From the NCBI GenBank assembly GCA_030038475.1, contig JASHOU010000131.1, positions 1 through 64,000 of the forward strand: a stretch of DNA of 64,000 bases. Reading direction: 5' to 3'. The translations under genes were made by a program, and so were the position numbers. The notes under the pieces are model-generated. The model was not told the DNA's origin. It did not search any database and worked only from the letters and a program-made list of their open reading frames with translations. Numbering within the stretch: the stretch's first letter is position 1; every line of letters begins with the position of its first letter. The DNA comes from Terriglobales bacterium. Its GTDB lineage: Bacteria > Acidobacteriota > Terriglobia > Terriglobales > Acidobacteriaceae. Shown here piece after piece: positions 10,201 through 17,923 of the stretch.

Positions 10201-10763
10201 ACATCCGGCAGTTGCGAGCTGGTGGCGGCGCAGACTCCGTTGATGACCACCAGCGAGTGCACGATGTTGCCCGCAGCGGAGAAGTTGTTGGGCCCGCCAT
10301 AGACGGCGTTGGTAAAACAGTCGGCGAGATCGCCGGCGCCTTCGCCAAGGATGGCGTCGGTAACGGTTCCATCGTAGTCGTAAACAATTCCGACAGGAGT
10401 GCCAGTAGCTTCAGGGGTGATGTCGGCGGGGGCGGTGACGACTCCGAAGCCGTTGGTTTGAATGTTGCTGCCGTTGACGTCTTCGGCGAGTTGCCCACCC
10501 CACGATACGGCGAGGGTGGTGCCGGAGATACTGGTCCAGGCGCTGAAAGCAGTGGCCACGAAGCTGTTGGCTTGCGCATTGTCCAGGATGGGGCTCAGAT
10601 CTCCCTGGTCGGTGAAGTACTCGACTGAGCCGTTGGCCCAAACTAGCGGCTGGCCTTCGACGCCAGGGTTGTAGCCGGAGCCAGCCACGAATGCAGGATT
10701 GGCTGCATTAGCGGCAAAACAACCAACCAGGAATGCGGCAACGATCAGGATTCGCCGGGGCAT
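7287..10763 (-). CDS. Large secreted matrixin-like protein with lost zinc site and Ig-like domains
   Basis: About 1158 residues with signal peptide MPRRILIVAAFLVGCFAANA. Residues 22-215 resemble the acidobacterial matrixin-like secreted family (VEYFTDQGDLSPILDNAQAN). At about 194-205 RVLGSTIGLGWS aligns with HEIGHxLGLGHS, so all zinc ligands and the catalytic Glu are replaced: a probable pseudo-protease. A TIG/IPT-like stretch (ILNGGVTTLNGIGFSPGLQV) and at least two Big_1-like Ig repeats (SLGFATVTANLTNLAFNVQV) follow. The last 130 residues are Pro/Lys/Gln-rich and low complexity. ATG at 10763 follows AGGAGGA; a GTG two codons earlier is too close to it. Second gene of a pair with 10776-11414. 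Confidence 0.75.
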   Translation of the reverse strand: MPRRILIVAAFLVGCFAANAANPAFVAGSGYNPGVEGQPLVWANGSVEYFTDQGDLSPILDNAQANSFVATAFSAWTSISGTTLAVSWGGQLAEDVNGSNIQTNGFGVVTAPADITPEATGTPVGIVYDYDGTVTDAILGEGAGDLADCFTNAVYGGPNNFSAAGNIVHSLVVINGVCAATSSQLPDVQYRLVRVLGSTIGLGWSQANLNVITGNPPPTQADFAGFPVMHYIDPISCVPINLCYPNPAIPKMDDMDSLTKLYPPANNPQASGRIYGSVYFTDASGNAVQPMQGVNVVAELMVLGQPSTQYTVTSVSGFLFCGNAGNIINGYIAPNGLPYSQWGSSDQTLEGFFDLGELMIPTGQTIAQYQLTVTPLDPVWSLGVEPYAPYQVTPSGSFAPIVVTVTNGSNAEQDILMLQDEVAQQDPGTGSTYTNPAPLPQSGAWGSWNSPYGSVDYFQFTAQANRTASVSVFALDEAGQPTENKLQPVIGIWELSDQSGDPAPASTPSAFNTLTYGMTRLDAQFNDTEAYRVAVGDFRGDGRPDYSYQGSLLYSDSLMPPRLILNGGVTTLNGIGFSPGLQVTSNASNGTLLSAMSTQIQASIPPGTQDGLATIQVTNPVTGAFSQMIDALTYGASVSDLLLLLEGAEPSTPIGAQAPSPIRVRAVADDGVTPVNGATIAWSASNGLQFSVCGGANSCSVLSDEAGESSSWVTPTAGGQSTITIALAPESYSPPQTQFDTVLASSSALNLAAVAPTQWIAQGATLSVPLTIEALNQNGVPQPNITVNYTVTQGTASLSASSAVTNSLGFATVTANLTNLAFNVQVSACTVFQGTTICSSQPFALFSTPPSFWTLEPVSGSSQIVPVGQAFQPLVMRVTDGSTNDDPVMGVNVGFATMLARVSTGQGGPPGEGLGGQGGVPIILGSAQAQSATDQNGLASIVPSAGSVGPCDVFIMVTAGASTAQLEMQVVAAITGGQPATGHAPVPAPVVPRSRPHFGAPAEIASTIAAPFLAIPEIAPTSQPAPNLPASACSDSSVDRVSRDDASGNQQGLSLTSTPTSEGTVAPQCASQPPNTQEGMDKGKTDSTKMESQQSPKNGTQGENQGEKKVVPAQTPDPDATTNPAANAVSSIWFPEDKRSCRAFAEDGPIFLSGWIFR

Positions 10764-10775
10764 GATCACTCCTCC

Positions 10776-11414
10776 TCACTCATTTCTGGCGCTGCGAATG
10801 GCGCGCTCCAGTTGACGAACGCTAACGGTTTCGTTATCGACGGTCGCACGCGTGCGGCCGGATGAAGAGACCCCTGACGTAACGACTGCGGATGACGCCA
10901 GAGAGCGTTGCGACACGTTATTGCCTGTCTGATCGAGAAAGACCTGGCCCAGCGATCCGCCTACGGGGCTGGTAAGGCCCAAGCGGCTGAGCGGATATAA
11001 GAAGAGCAAAACGTGCTGGCCCGCGCTCATTGGGCGATGCATGGACCATGCGCCTGCCCACTCGTGGATGGTGAGAACTTGCCCGGGCTCGACACCAGCG
11101 ATCGGCTCATCAATGCGGAAACGCAGCTCGATCGAGGGAGTTGGGCCGGAAGTGGGTCGAGCGGTTGCCGCGGCCAGGGACGGCACGGTTTCGAGGGTCG
11201 GCATTTGGGCTGCCGTGGCGCCTTGTGGTGCATTCGCGAGGACGGTTCCGGCGAAAATCATTCCGGCGCGGCGCGAGAGCTGCTTCCATCTCGGACCAAG
11301 TATGCGCTCAGCAACGATCTGATCCGATTGCTGGGCAGCAGCTGGGCACAGTAATAGGTTCGACAGGCACAAGAACAGGCAAGCTGCGGCTAACAGAAGT
11401 GCCGACGCACGCAT
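10776..11414 (-). CDS. Secreted hypothetical protein, partner of the pseudo-matrixin
   Basis: A 212-residue protein with a long Leu/Ala-rich signal peptide (ASALLLAAACLFLCLSNLLL) ending near AAAQQ. The mature part has RAGMIFAGTVLANAPQG, ELRFRIDEPIAGVEPGQVLT, IHEWAGAWSMHRPMSAGQHV and LLFLYPLSRLGL, a beta-rich domain seen with acidobacterial matrixin-like genes. Its stop lies only 12 bases before the start of the large secreted protein, with the Shine-Dalgarno of that gene in the gap, so the two are almost certainly co-transcribed and secreted together. No catalytic motif is recognised. Confidence 0.7.
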   Translation of the reverse strand: MRASALLLAAACLFLCLSNLLLCPAAAQQSDQIVAERILGPRWKQLSRRAGMIFAGTVLANAPQGATAAQMPTLETVPSLAAATARPTSGPTPSIELRFRIDEPIAGVEPGQVLTIHEWAGAWSMHRPMSAGQHVLLFLYPLSRLGLTSPVGGSLGQVFLDQTGNNVSQRSLASSAVVTSGVSSSGRTRATVDNETVSVRQLERAIRSARNE

Positions 11415-11606
11415 AGCAATTCTCTTTCTGGAGGAAAACGGGACCGGGAGAGATCCTGGGAGTGATGTGAGATTAGCGGATGAGGCGTCGGGTGGATGTG
11501 CTGGCGATCACTGTGGATTTGTGACGAATCGCCATGATTGGGCTCGCGCGGTACCGGTTCTAGCAAACCGGTTGAAGAAGTCGGATGCTGGTCCCGGCGC
11601 GAGAGA

Positions 11607-11846
11607 CTACTTCTTCTTGAACCGGCGGTTCGCTTTCCTGTTCGCTTTCATCTGCGCCTTCTGGGCTTTCTTCATAGCCTTCCGTTGTTGCTTGGCGGCC
11701 TTTCTCATCGCCTTTTGCTGGTGTTTCATCTCTTTGCGGGATCTGCGCGCATATTGCTCGCGCGTCATGGTTTGCCCTTGAATCGGGAGCGCGCCAGCCA
11801 CACACAGAGCAACCAGCAACAGCATGAAAGTTGCGATTCGCTTCAT
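11607..11846 (-). CDS. Very basic small secreted protein
   Basis: A 79-residue protein with a clean signal peptide (MKRIATFMLLLVALCVAGAL, cleavage near IQGQ) followed by a mature part made almost only of Lys, Arg, Gln, Ala and Met, for example MKHQQKAMRKAAKQQRKAMK and ending NRRFKKK. The estimated charge is extreme. Such proteins could bind nucleic acid, anionic polysaccharide or lipid outside the cell, but no family is recognised. It stands alone between the secreted pair and the VWA operon. A coding origin is supported by the signal peptide and by the lack of a better frame. Confidence 0.65.
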   Translation of the reverse strand: MKRIATFMLLLVALCVAGALPIQGQTMTREQYARRSRKEMKHQQKAMRKAAKQQRKAMKKAQKAQMKANRKANRRFKKK

Positions 11847-12015
11847 AACCTCTCCGAACGGAAACTCTGCACCGATCTTACACCGAAGCTGCGACCGGGT
11901 CGGCCCCTGAACGTTACTTTTGTAATCCGACCCCTCGCGGAAACCCGCCGCTCATTTTCAGAACGCGATTGAATTTCATGCTTGCATGTTTCCCATCGTC
12001 CATGACCGCTTTGCC

Positions 12016-13275
12016 TCAGTGAATGGTCTTTGTCTTCCGCGACATGTAATCCATCAGCAAATACTGGCCGAGCGTGTAGGGTGTGGTGAAGTAAGCCTTG
12101 CCGCGGCACATCTGCGTTACTTTCTGCACGAACTGGACCAGGCCGTAATCCGACGCCAGCATGAATGTGTTGATGAGCACGCCAGCGCGTTTGCACTTGG
12201 ACACTTCTTCGAGCGTCTGGCTCACCACTAGTGGGTCAAGTCCAAAAGCGTTCTTGTAGATGCGCGAGTCGTCGAGCGTCAGCGCCGAGGGTTTGCCATC
12301 GGTGATCATGACGATCTGCTTCATATCTTTTCTCTGTCGTTGCAATATCCTCTGCGCCAGGCGTAGCCCTTCGCGCGTGTTGGTGTAATACGGACCGACC
12401 TTCACGCGCGCCAGTTGCGAGAGCGGGACTTCTTCGGCCGAGTCGTGAAAGAGCACCAGCGACAGCGAATCTCCGGGATATTGCGTGCGAATCAGCTGCG
12501 AGAGCGCCATGGCAACTTTCTTTGCCGGAGTGAAGCGGTCTTCGCCATACAGAATCATGGAATGCGAACAGTCAAGCATCAGCACCGTCGCGCAAGAAGA
12601 TTGATACTCGCACTGGTGCACCTGCAAGTCGCTGTATTCGAGATTCAGAGGTAATCCCAGGCCTTCGCGATGGATGGCCGACGAGAGCGTAGCCGTGATG
12701 TCAAGGTTCAGCGTGTCGCCAAATTCATACGGTTTTGCCGCGCCGCTCGACTCAATGCCGGTTGCCATGTCGCGCGTATCGTGGCGTCCGAAACTCGATT
12801 TGCCAAGCGAGCCGAGCAGGTCGCGCAGGGCTTTGAAGCCCAAAAAATCGAGGCTTTTGTCGGTGATCTCGAACCTTGCTTGCTGCTGCGCGTCGCCAAC
12901 CTGCCCGCCAATACTCGACTGCTTTGACAGATCGTGCGGCTGGGCTTGCCAAGGACGATCAATCGAGATGTAATCTTCCTGCTGCATGCGTTCAATCAGC
13001 TTTTCGATCAGTTCTTCGAGTTGACCTTCCATCTGCATCTGCTGCAGCCGGTCGCGCATTTCTTCGTCGAACATTTCGCCATTGAGCAGCGCCTGTTCGA
13101 GCGCGCGGCGCAATTCGTCGAGCGTTTGCTCGCCGTCGCTATTCTGCATCTCATACCAGAAGTTGTCGTTGAATCCGCTCTGAAGGAAATAATCGGAGAG
13201 TGCGCTGAGCAGGCCTTCCATGCTCATTTCGCCGGCAGGGTCGGGAACGTATTTGCTATAGCGGATTCTCTTCAT
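12016..13275 (-). CDS. VWA-domain protein, partner of a MoxR/chelatase-type AAA+ ATPase
   Basis: A 419-residue protein. An acidic Gln/Glu-rich helical N-terminus (ERMQQEDY and preceding residues) leads to a von Willebrand A domain from about residue 228 with the MIDAS motif D235-C-S-H-S, a conserved Thr region ([16 protein letters not shown]) and [17 protein letters not shown]+ pairs act as chelatases or protein-complex remodelling machines. The AAA+ partner is the first gene of this minus-strand unit (14077-15576) and a peroxiredoxin lies between them. The VWA start is only 29 bases after the peroxiredoxin stop. No clear Shine-Dalgarno precedes the ATG at 13275. Confidence 0.85.
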   Translation of the reverse strand: MKRIRYSKYVPDPAGEMSMEGLLSALSDYFLQSGFNDNFWYEMQNSDGEQTLDELRRALEQALLNGEMFDEEMRDRLQQMQMEGQLEELIEKLIERMQQEDYISIDRPWQAQPHDLSKQSSIGGQVGDAQQQARFEITDKSLDFLGFKALRDLLGSLGKSSFGRHDTRDMATGIESSGAAKPYEFGDTLNLDITATLSSAIHREGLGLPLNLEYSDLQVHQCEYQSSCATVLMLDCSHSMILYGEDRFTPAKKVAMALSQLIRTQYPGDSLSLVLFHDSAEEVPLSQLARVKVGPYYTNTREGLRLAQRILQRQRKDMKQIVMITDGKPSALTLDDSRIYKNAFGLDPLVVSQTLEEVSKCKRAGVLINTFMLASDYGLVQFVQKVTQMCRGKAYFTTPYTLGQYLLMDYMSRKTKTIH

Positions 13276-13304
13276 AAATCGTCGCTAGTTCTGAACGAAT
13301 GCTC

Positions 13305-13973
13305 TCAACGGGCAAGTTCCCGCAACTTCGCAACCGTCTCCGCCGGATCGGTTCGAATCGTATAATCCGCATTCACATCGGCCGCGCGAATAGTCCCTTC
13401 CTTGTCGATCACGTACCGTGCGGGCATCGGCAACCGAAATTCGGGCTCATCGTTAAATCTGTCCAATGTGACGCCGAACGATATGTAAAGCTCGCGCAAA
13501 TAGTCCGGCAGGGTAAACACCAGCCGGAACTGCTCGGCAACCTTCAGGTGAAGATCGGTCAGAATGTCATAAGTCAGGTTCAGTTTCTTGTGCATTGCCC
13601 GCGTGTAACGGTCGAACTCGGGCGTGAGCACCACGATCTGCGCTCCCAAGGCTCTCACCTCTGCATAAACCTGCTGTAGAGCCTCCAGCTCCATGTTGCA
13701 ATAAGGTCACCAGTGTCCTCGGAAGAAGCTGACGACAAGCGGCCCATCGCGCAGCAGATCGCTCGATTTCACCTCCACATGATCCTGATTGAACAATGTG
13801 AAGCTGGGAGCGTGATCCCCAACCTTCAGCGCTCGTCCCTCAATCCCGGTAGCCTTGAGCTCCGCGGTCGCGCGGTGCATCTTCTCGATCGCCTCAGGCG
13901 AGGCAGCCCGCGGACCAGCGCCCGACTCAAACTCTTTCCTGTATGCATCCAGCCGTTCCTGAAGAGTTGCCAT
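13305..13973 (-). CDS. Peroxiredoxin-like selenoprotein candidate (UGA at the peroxidatic cysteine)
   Basis: Read through one TGA, this is a 222-residue peroxiredoxin-like (PRX_like2-type) protein. Residues 50-88 (VGDHAPSFTLFNQDH, then PLVVSFFRGHW) and the part after the TGA (PYCNMELEALQQVYAEVR, then ALGAQIVVLTPE and ARYVIDKEGTIRAADVN) are in the same frame and together form one thioredoxin fold. The family motif is F-Y-R-G-x-W-C-P-Y-C; here the first Cys codon is TGA (13707-13709, residue 89), giving U-P-Y-C. This is the position occupied by Sec in known bacterial selenoproteins. AAGGAGG precedes the ATG at 13973. A mutation or sequencing error to TGA is the alternative. Confidence 0.8.
13649..13693 (-). 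promoter_or_regulatory. Candidate bacterial SECIS element
   Basis: Downstream of the UGA in the mRNA two alternative hairpins are possible. One pairs AGGCUCU (23-29 bases after UGA) with AGAGCCU (52-58), with an upper GCA/UGC stem closing a GGUUUA loop at 36-41. The other pairs UGGAGC (14-19) with GCUCUA (25-30) around a UGGAG loop at 20-24. Both place a G-containing apical loop near the 16-37 base window known for bacterial SECIS elements. The structure lies inside coding sequence, as bacterial SECIS elements do. Folding was done by eye. Confidence 0.5.
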
Positions 13974-14076
13974 TGTCCTCCTTGCTAGAAGAAAGCGTAT
14001 TTACTCTGCGTACCTGGCTCGCATCGGCGAGTCTGCGGAATCGATCCGCAACCCCGTTCGCCGACCAACTCAAAAC

Positions 14077-15576
14077 TCAATTAAAACTTCTCTTCCTTCC
14101 AAACTCCGAGTCATCCGGTTCGAATACTCGCTCTTGTTTTTTTACAGGTTTCTCGCCTGCGGTGAACACGCGCTCCTCGTTGCGGCCGATTTTTTTGTGC
14201 GCGTGCAGACCCTCAAGAATGAACTCGGCCGCCGATACCTGCAACTCCGCGGCGTCTTTCGCGGTCACGCTCAGCTTGCTGAGTTTTTCCAGCAGACCCT
14301 GAATCTGAGTCAAGCCCTCGAGAACTTCCTCGGCTCCGGCATTATCGCTGAGTTGAATTTCGCCACCGAGGTCGAACCACTGCACCACCTGGCTCAGGTT
14401 CACGCCGTGAAGGTAGGAATCGAAGGTCTTAGCGATCGCGGTGCGGATCAATTCACGGCTCACGTGATCCGCGCCTTTCATTTCGCCTTCGTATTCGAGT
14501 TCGAGCTTGCCAGTGATGGCGGGGAGTGCGGCATAGATATCGCTGATGCGCGGCACGATCAATTTTTCGTGATGCGTCAGGGCGCGGCGCTCGGCATTCG
14601 ATACGACATTCTCGATGGCGGAGATCGGCAGGCGCTGGCTCACACCAGAGCGCTTGTCGATCTTCTTGTCGTCGCGCGCGGCAAAGGCGATGCGCTCGAT
14701 CACCTCCTGCACATACTTCGGAATTTGAATCTGGGAGCCGTTGCGGCGAGCGTTTCGATCAAGCCAGGCTTCCTGCGCGGTAATAGCGATGCCTTCTTCG
14801 ACGGTTGCCGGGTAATGAGTGCGAATTTCCGAGCCGATGCGATCCTTCAGCGGGGTGATGATTTTGCCGCGCGCGGTATAGTCCTCGGGATTCGCGCTGA
14901 AGACAATGGCGACATCGAGCGACAGGCGAATCGGGTATCCCTTAATTTGTACGTCGCCTTCCTGCATGATGTTAAAAAGTCCGACCTGAATCTTGCCCGC
15001 GAGATCGGGCAATTCGTTGATGGCAAAAATTCCGCGGTTCGCGCGGGGCAGCAAACCGTAATGCACCGTGAGTTCGCTCGAGAGTTCGTGTCCACCGCGC
15101 GCCGCTTTAATGGGATCGATATCGCCGATCAGGTCGGCGATGGTGACGTCGGGCGTCGCGAGTTTTTCGACGTAGCGATGGTCGGGCGTAAGCCAGGCGA
15201 CCGGCGTGGCATCAGCTTCTTTCACGACCAGCTCGCGGCAGCGGTGGCAGATGGGGGCGTAGGGATTGTCGTGAATTTCGCAGCCTGCGATATACGGCAT
15301 CTGCGGATCAAGCAACGCGGTGAGGGCGCGCAGAATGCGGCTTTTTGCCTGCCCGCGCAAGCCGAGAAGAATGAAATTATGGCGGGAGAGAATGGCGTTT
15401 ACGATCTGTGGCACAACGGTGTCGTCGTAACCTACGATGCCGGGAAAAATCGGGCCGCCGTCGCTGAGCCGCGACATCAAGTTCTCGCGCAGTTCATCTT
15501 TGACGCGGCGTGATGCGAGACGCTCGGCAGTGAAAGGACTTTGGCGCAATTCGCCAAGAGTCCGGGCGAAACTCAT
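14077..15576 (-). CDS. MoxR/magnesium-chelatase-like AAA+ ATPase
   Basis: A 499-residue ATPase. The P-loop is G72-LRGQAKS79, which has Ala where the Gly before Lys is usual. The Walker B region is GIFAINELPDL, with Asn before Glu where Asp is expected, and a sensor-like VAIVFSANPEDYTARGKIIT follows. A C99...H102...C110-HR-C113 cluster between the P-loop and Walker B could bind zinc. RSGVSQRLPISAIENVVSNA resembles the chelatase sensor-2 Arg. The gene is followed by the peroxiredoxin (103-base gap) and the VWA gene, so it probably remodels a metal centre or protein with its VWA partner. GGAGG precedes the ATG. Confidence 0.85.
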   Translation of the reverse strand: MSFARTLGELRQSPFTAERLASRRVKDELRENLMSRLSDGGPIFPGIVGYDDTVVPQIVNAILSRHNFILLGLRGQAKSRILRALTALLDPQMPYIAGCEIHDNPYAPICHRCRELVVKEADATPVAWLTPDHRYVEKLATPDVTIADLIGDIDPIKAARGGHELSSELTVHYGLLPRANRGIFAINELPDLAGKIQVGLFNIMQEGDVQIKGYPIRLSLDVAIVFSANPEDYTARGKIITPLKDRIGSEIRTHYPATVEEGIAITAQEAWLDRNARRNGSQIQIPKYVQEVIERIAFAARDDKKIDKRSGVSQRLPISAIENVVSNAERRALTHHEKLIVPRISDIYAALPAITGKLELEYEGEMKGADHVSRELIRTAIAKTFDSYLHGVNLSQVVQWFDLGGEIQLSDNAGAEEVLEGLTQIQGLLEKLSKLSVTAKDAAELQVSAAEFILEGLHAHKKIGRNEERVFTAGEKPVKKQERVFEPDDSEFGRKRSFN

Positions 15577-15745
15577 GGTGGGAAACCTCCGAAGAAACGG
15601 CCTTATGCGGATTATACCGCCCAGGAGGGTTGGCGTTCCCAGCCGTCGATTGTCGAATAGCGTGGTCAGTCCTACTGGATGCTCGTTTGAATGGTCTACG
15701 CCGAAACCCTGCTACTATCTGGTTTTGCACTAGAAGGGAGCGACC

Positions 15746-16060
15746 ATGCGTTGGTACCACTATGTAGCGTACTTCTTCGGAGGCATGTTCCTCGCGAACG
15801 CCCTACCCCATCTCGGCAATGGAATTTCGGGACAGGCGTTCCAAAGCCCCTTCGCATCGCCACCCGGTGTGGGCTTGTCTTCCTCGACAGTCAACGTCCT
15901 GTGGGGCCTTTTCAACCTGGCCATCGGCTACCTGCTGGTCTGCCGTGTCGGCAGCTTCAATCTGCGTAAGACCCCGCACGTGCTCGTACTCGGGGCGGGC
16001 ATCCTCGTCATGTCGCTAAATCTCGCCCATTGGTTCGGGCGATTCCACGGCGGGCTGTGA
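15746..16060 (+). CDS. Small integral membrane protein
   Basis: A 104-residue protein with three hydrophobic segments: YVAYFFGGMFLANALPHL, NVLWGLFNLAIGYLLV and VLVLGAGILVMSLNLAHWFG. GGGAGCG precedes the ATG. Similar short proteins occur in many soil bacteria without an assigned function. It stands alone between divergent and convergent neighbours. Confidence 0.7.
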   Translation: MRWYHYVAYFFGGMFLANALPHLGNGISGQAFQSPFASPPGVGLSSSTVNVLWGLFNLAIGYLLVCRVGSFNLRKTPHVLVLGAGILVMSLNLAHWFGRFHGGL

Positions 16061-16123
16061 ACCTGACTCTTGTCGACTAGCTTTTACGGACCGACGTCGC
16101 TAATAAATTAAGAGAACTGGCAA

Positions 16124-16714
16124 CTAATTCCACCGGGCTTTCGCCGCACGCCGCAGACCAGGAAGGATTGCTTCCAGATAGCCGACGACGGCCTCCAGGC
16201 GTTTTGCTTCCGAGAGCGTTGCCAGCAGCTTCTGCTTGAAGTCGAGATCGAGCGGAAGTGATCCCGCTAACAGGAAGGAAAGATTGCCGGCGGTTTCATC
16301 TGGGCCGGAAGGTTCGGTGCCGGCGAGTTTTACGATCTCGGCATGCAGACGCACGGCCTGCGTTACGATTTGAGCGGCCGGCTGATCGCATTCATCGTCA
16401 TCCTGCACCACCGAAATTTCGGCCCGCAAGAAGGCGCGCTCCTGGTTCACGTGAATCACCTCGAAGCGCTCGACGCCGCGAGTAAGAATATCCATGCGAC
16501 CGTCGTCATACTTTTTTGTAACCGACATGATCTCGGCCGTGCATCCAATGTCGGCGACGCCATCCGAAGATGCGCGCACCACTCCAAAAGGCTTTTTCTG
16601 TTCCAGGCATTCGGCGATCATCTCCTTGTAGCGTGGTTCGAAGATGTGTAGCGGGAGCGGCGTGCCCGGAAGCAACACCAGTTCGAGCGGAAAGATGGGC
16701 AACAGGGAACTCAC
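16124..16714 (-). CDS. LON N-terminal substrate-binding domain protein
   Basis: A 196-residue stand-alone version of the Lon protease N-terminal domain. It starts with the diagnostic LPIFPLELVLLPGTPLPLHI and FEPRYKEMIAECLEQ, followed by FGVVRASSDGVADIGCTAEI and GRMDILTRGVERFEV. It lacks the ATPase and protease parts. Such proteins occur widely but their role is unclear; substrate or partner recognition is the likely one. It is divergent from the SDR gene, with a repeat-armed hairpin in the spacer. Confidence 0.88.
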   Translation of the reverse strand: MSSLLPIFPLELVLLPGTPLPLHIFEPRYKEMIAECLEQKKPFGVVRASSDGVADIGCTAEIMSVTKKYDDGRMDILTRGVERFEVIHVNQERAFLRAEISVVQDDDECDQPAAQIVTQAVRLHAEIVKLAGTEPSGPDETAGNLSFLLAGSLPLDLDFKQKLLATLSEAKRLEAVVGYLEAILPGLRRAAKARWN

Positions 16715-16749
16715 GGCGTCTCCGGTGCAGATGATTTTACGCCATAAGG

Positions 16750-16833
16750 AGTTCTCAGTTCTCGGTTCTCAGTTCTCAGAAAAACCTAAAGCTTTGCTTT
16801 CACTGAGAACCGCGAACTGGAAACTGAGAACTG
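16750..16833. repeat. Inverted arms of a degenerate 7-base tandem repeat (AGTTCTC)
   Basis: The left arm (16750-16779) is four copies of a 7-base unit close to AGTTCTC. The right arm (16803-16833) carries the complementary form (CTGAGAAC, AACTGAGAACTG) with more variation. A unique centre of about 23 bases separates them. The element lies between the divergent LON-N and SDR starts. A related pair occurs at 21403-21451. Confidence 0.7.
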
Positions 16834-16873
16834 CGGTTTGACTTGCCGCTCTTCACGCGATACAAGGGTCGCC

Positions 16874-17707
16874 ATGGGCACAACTGGGAAAGACATGGAT
16901 GGAAAAGTTGTGGTCGTGACCGGGGCTTCGATGGGAATCGGGGAAGCCATCGCCAAGGTTTTCGCCGATGCCGGAGCGAGAGTGGTTTTGTTGTCGCGTG
17001 ATGCGAGCCGTGCCGAAGCCGCCCGCCAACGCGTCGGCCATACGGATCGCACCCTTGCGATGGCCTGCGACGTGCGCAATCGCGAAGAGATCGACCGCGC
17101 GCTCGGCTTAACGCTCCATAATTTTCATCGCGTCGATGTGTGGGTGAATAATGCGGGGGTGGGCATTCGCGACTCGGTCGCGGAAATGGAGCCCTCCGCA
17201 TACCGGGAGTTGTTCGAAACCAATTTTTTCGGTGTGATTGCCTGCATGCAGGCCGTGATTCCCGCCATGCGCCGCGCCGCAGGCGGGAGCATTATCAACG
17301 TTTCGAGTGTTGCCGGGCATATTCCCGTGGCGTTCATGGCTGTTTACTCGGCCAGCAAATTCGCTCTGAACGCGCTCGGCAAAGGCGCCCGGCTTGAGTT
17401 GAAGCGCGACGATATCAATGTGTTAACCGTCTGTCCCGGCTACATCGCAACCGAGTTCGGCAAACACATGGTGGCCAGTCGTCAAGGCGACCTGCGCCCG
17501 CAATCGGTGCGCGGAATTACGGCTGAGCGGGTGGCGCGGGCGGCGTATCGCGGCTATCGCGCCGGAAAGCGCGAGGTCATTGTGCCCTGGACCATGATTC
17601 CCGTCGTCAAGCTGTATCAGTTATTCCCGGGCGTGGTGGAATGGGGAATGAGCAAAGCCATAGGGAGTGCACGCCAAGATGCACAAAAAGGCAATGCGCG
17701 AAGCTAA
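16874..17707 (+). CDS. Short-chain dehydrogenase/reductase
   Basis: A 277-residue classical SDR. The NAD(P)-binding motif is TGASMGIGEAIAKVF, followed by VNNAGVG, the catalytic Ser in IINVSSVAG and the YSASK motif (Tyr and Lys of the active site). An Arg after the first strand (LSRDASRAE) hints at NADPH preference. The C-terminus has a hydrophobic segment (WTMIPVVKLYQLFPGVVEW) suggesting membrane association, as in many lipid-acting SDRs. AAGGG lies before the ATG at 16874. Substrate unknown. Confidence 0.9.
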   Translation: MGTTGKDMDGKVVVVTGASMGIGEAIAKVFADAGARVVLLSRDASRAEAARQRVGHTDRTLAMACDVRNREEIDRALGLTLHNFHRVDVWVNNAGVGIRDSVAEMEPSAYRELFETNFFGVIACMQAVIPAMRRAAGGSIINVSSVAGHIPVAFMAVYSASKFALNALGKGARLELKRDDINVLTVCPGYIATEFGKHMVASRQGDLRPQSVRGITAERVARAAYRGYRAGKREVIVPWTMIPVVKLYQLFPGVVEWGMSKAIGSARQDAQKGNARS

Positions 17708-17923
17708 AGCTGATGCGTAAAGCTAAAGCTAAAAATGAAAAGTAAAAAAGATGAAAGTAAAGAATGGTAAATGGGCCAACTTTCTCGTGCCCGAAGCATC
17801 CAAACAAATAGGCAGAACTGCAGTCTTCCACCCCTCCGAATGGGCCGTATGCACGGCGGCCTTGGGGTGGAGGCTGCTGTTAACAGTTCGGGTCTCTTTT
17901 TCGCTAAACTAACACTGATGGCC

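Noticed and set aside
9441-10628. 395-codon plus-strand frame opposite the pseudo-matrixin
   Set aside because: Arg/Gly/His-rich shadow without any domain; the minus strand has signal peptide and repeats.
13349-13358. GGTTCGAATC, which resembles a tRNA T-loop
   Set aside because: No cloverleaf can be built around it and it lies inside the peroxiredoxin gene.
14134-15513. 459-codon open frame on the plus strand opposite the AAA+ ATPase
   Set aside because: It is the antisense shadow of a GC-rich gene; its translation has no family motif, while the minus strand encodes a clear ATPase.
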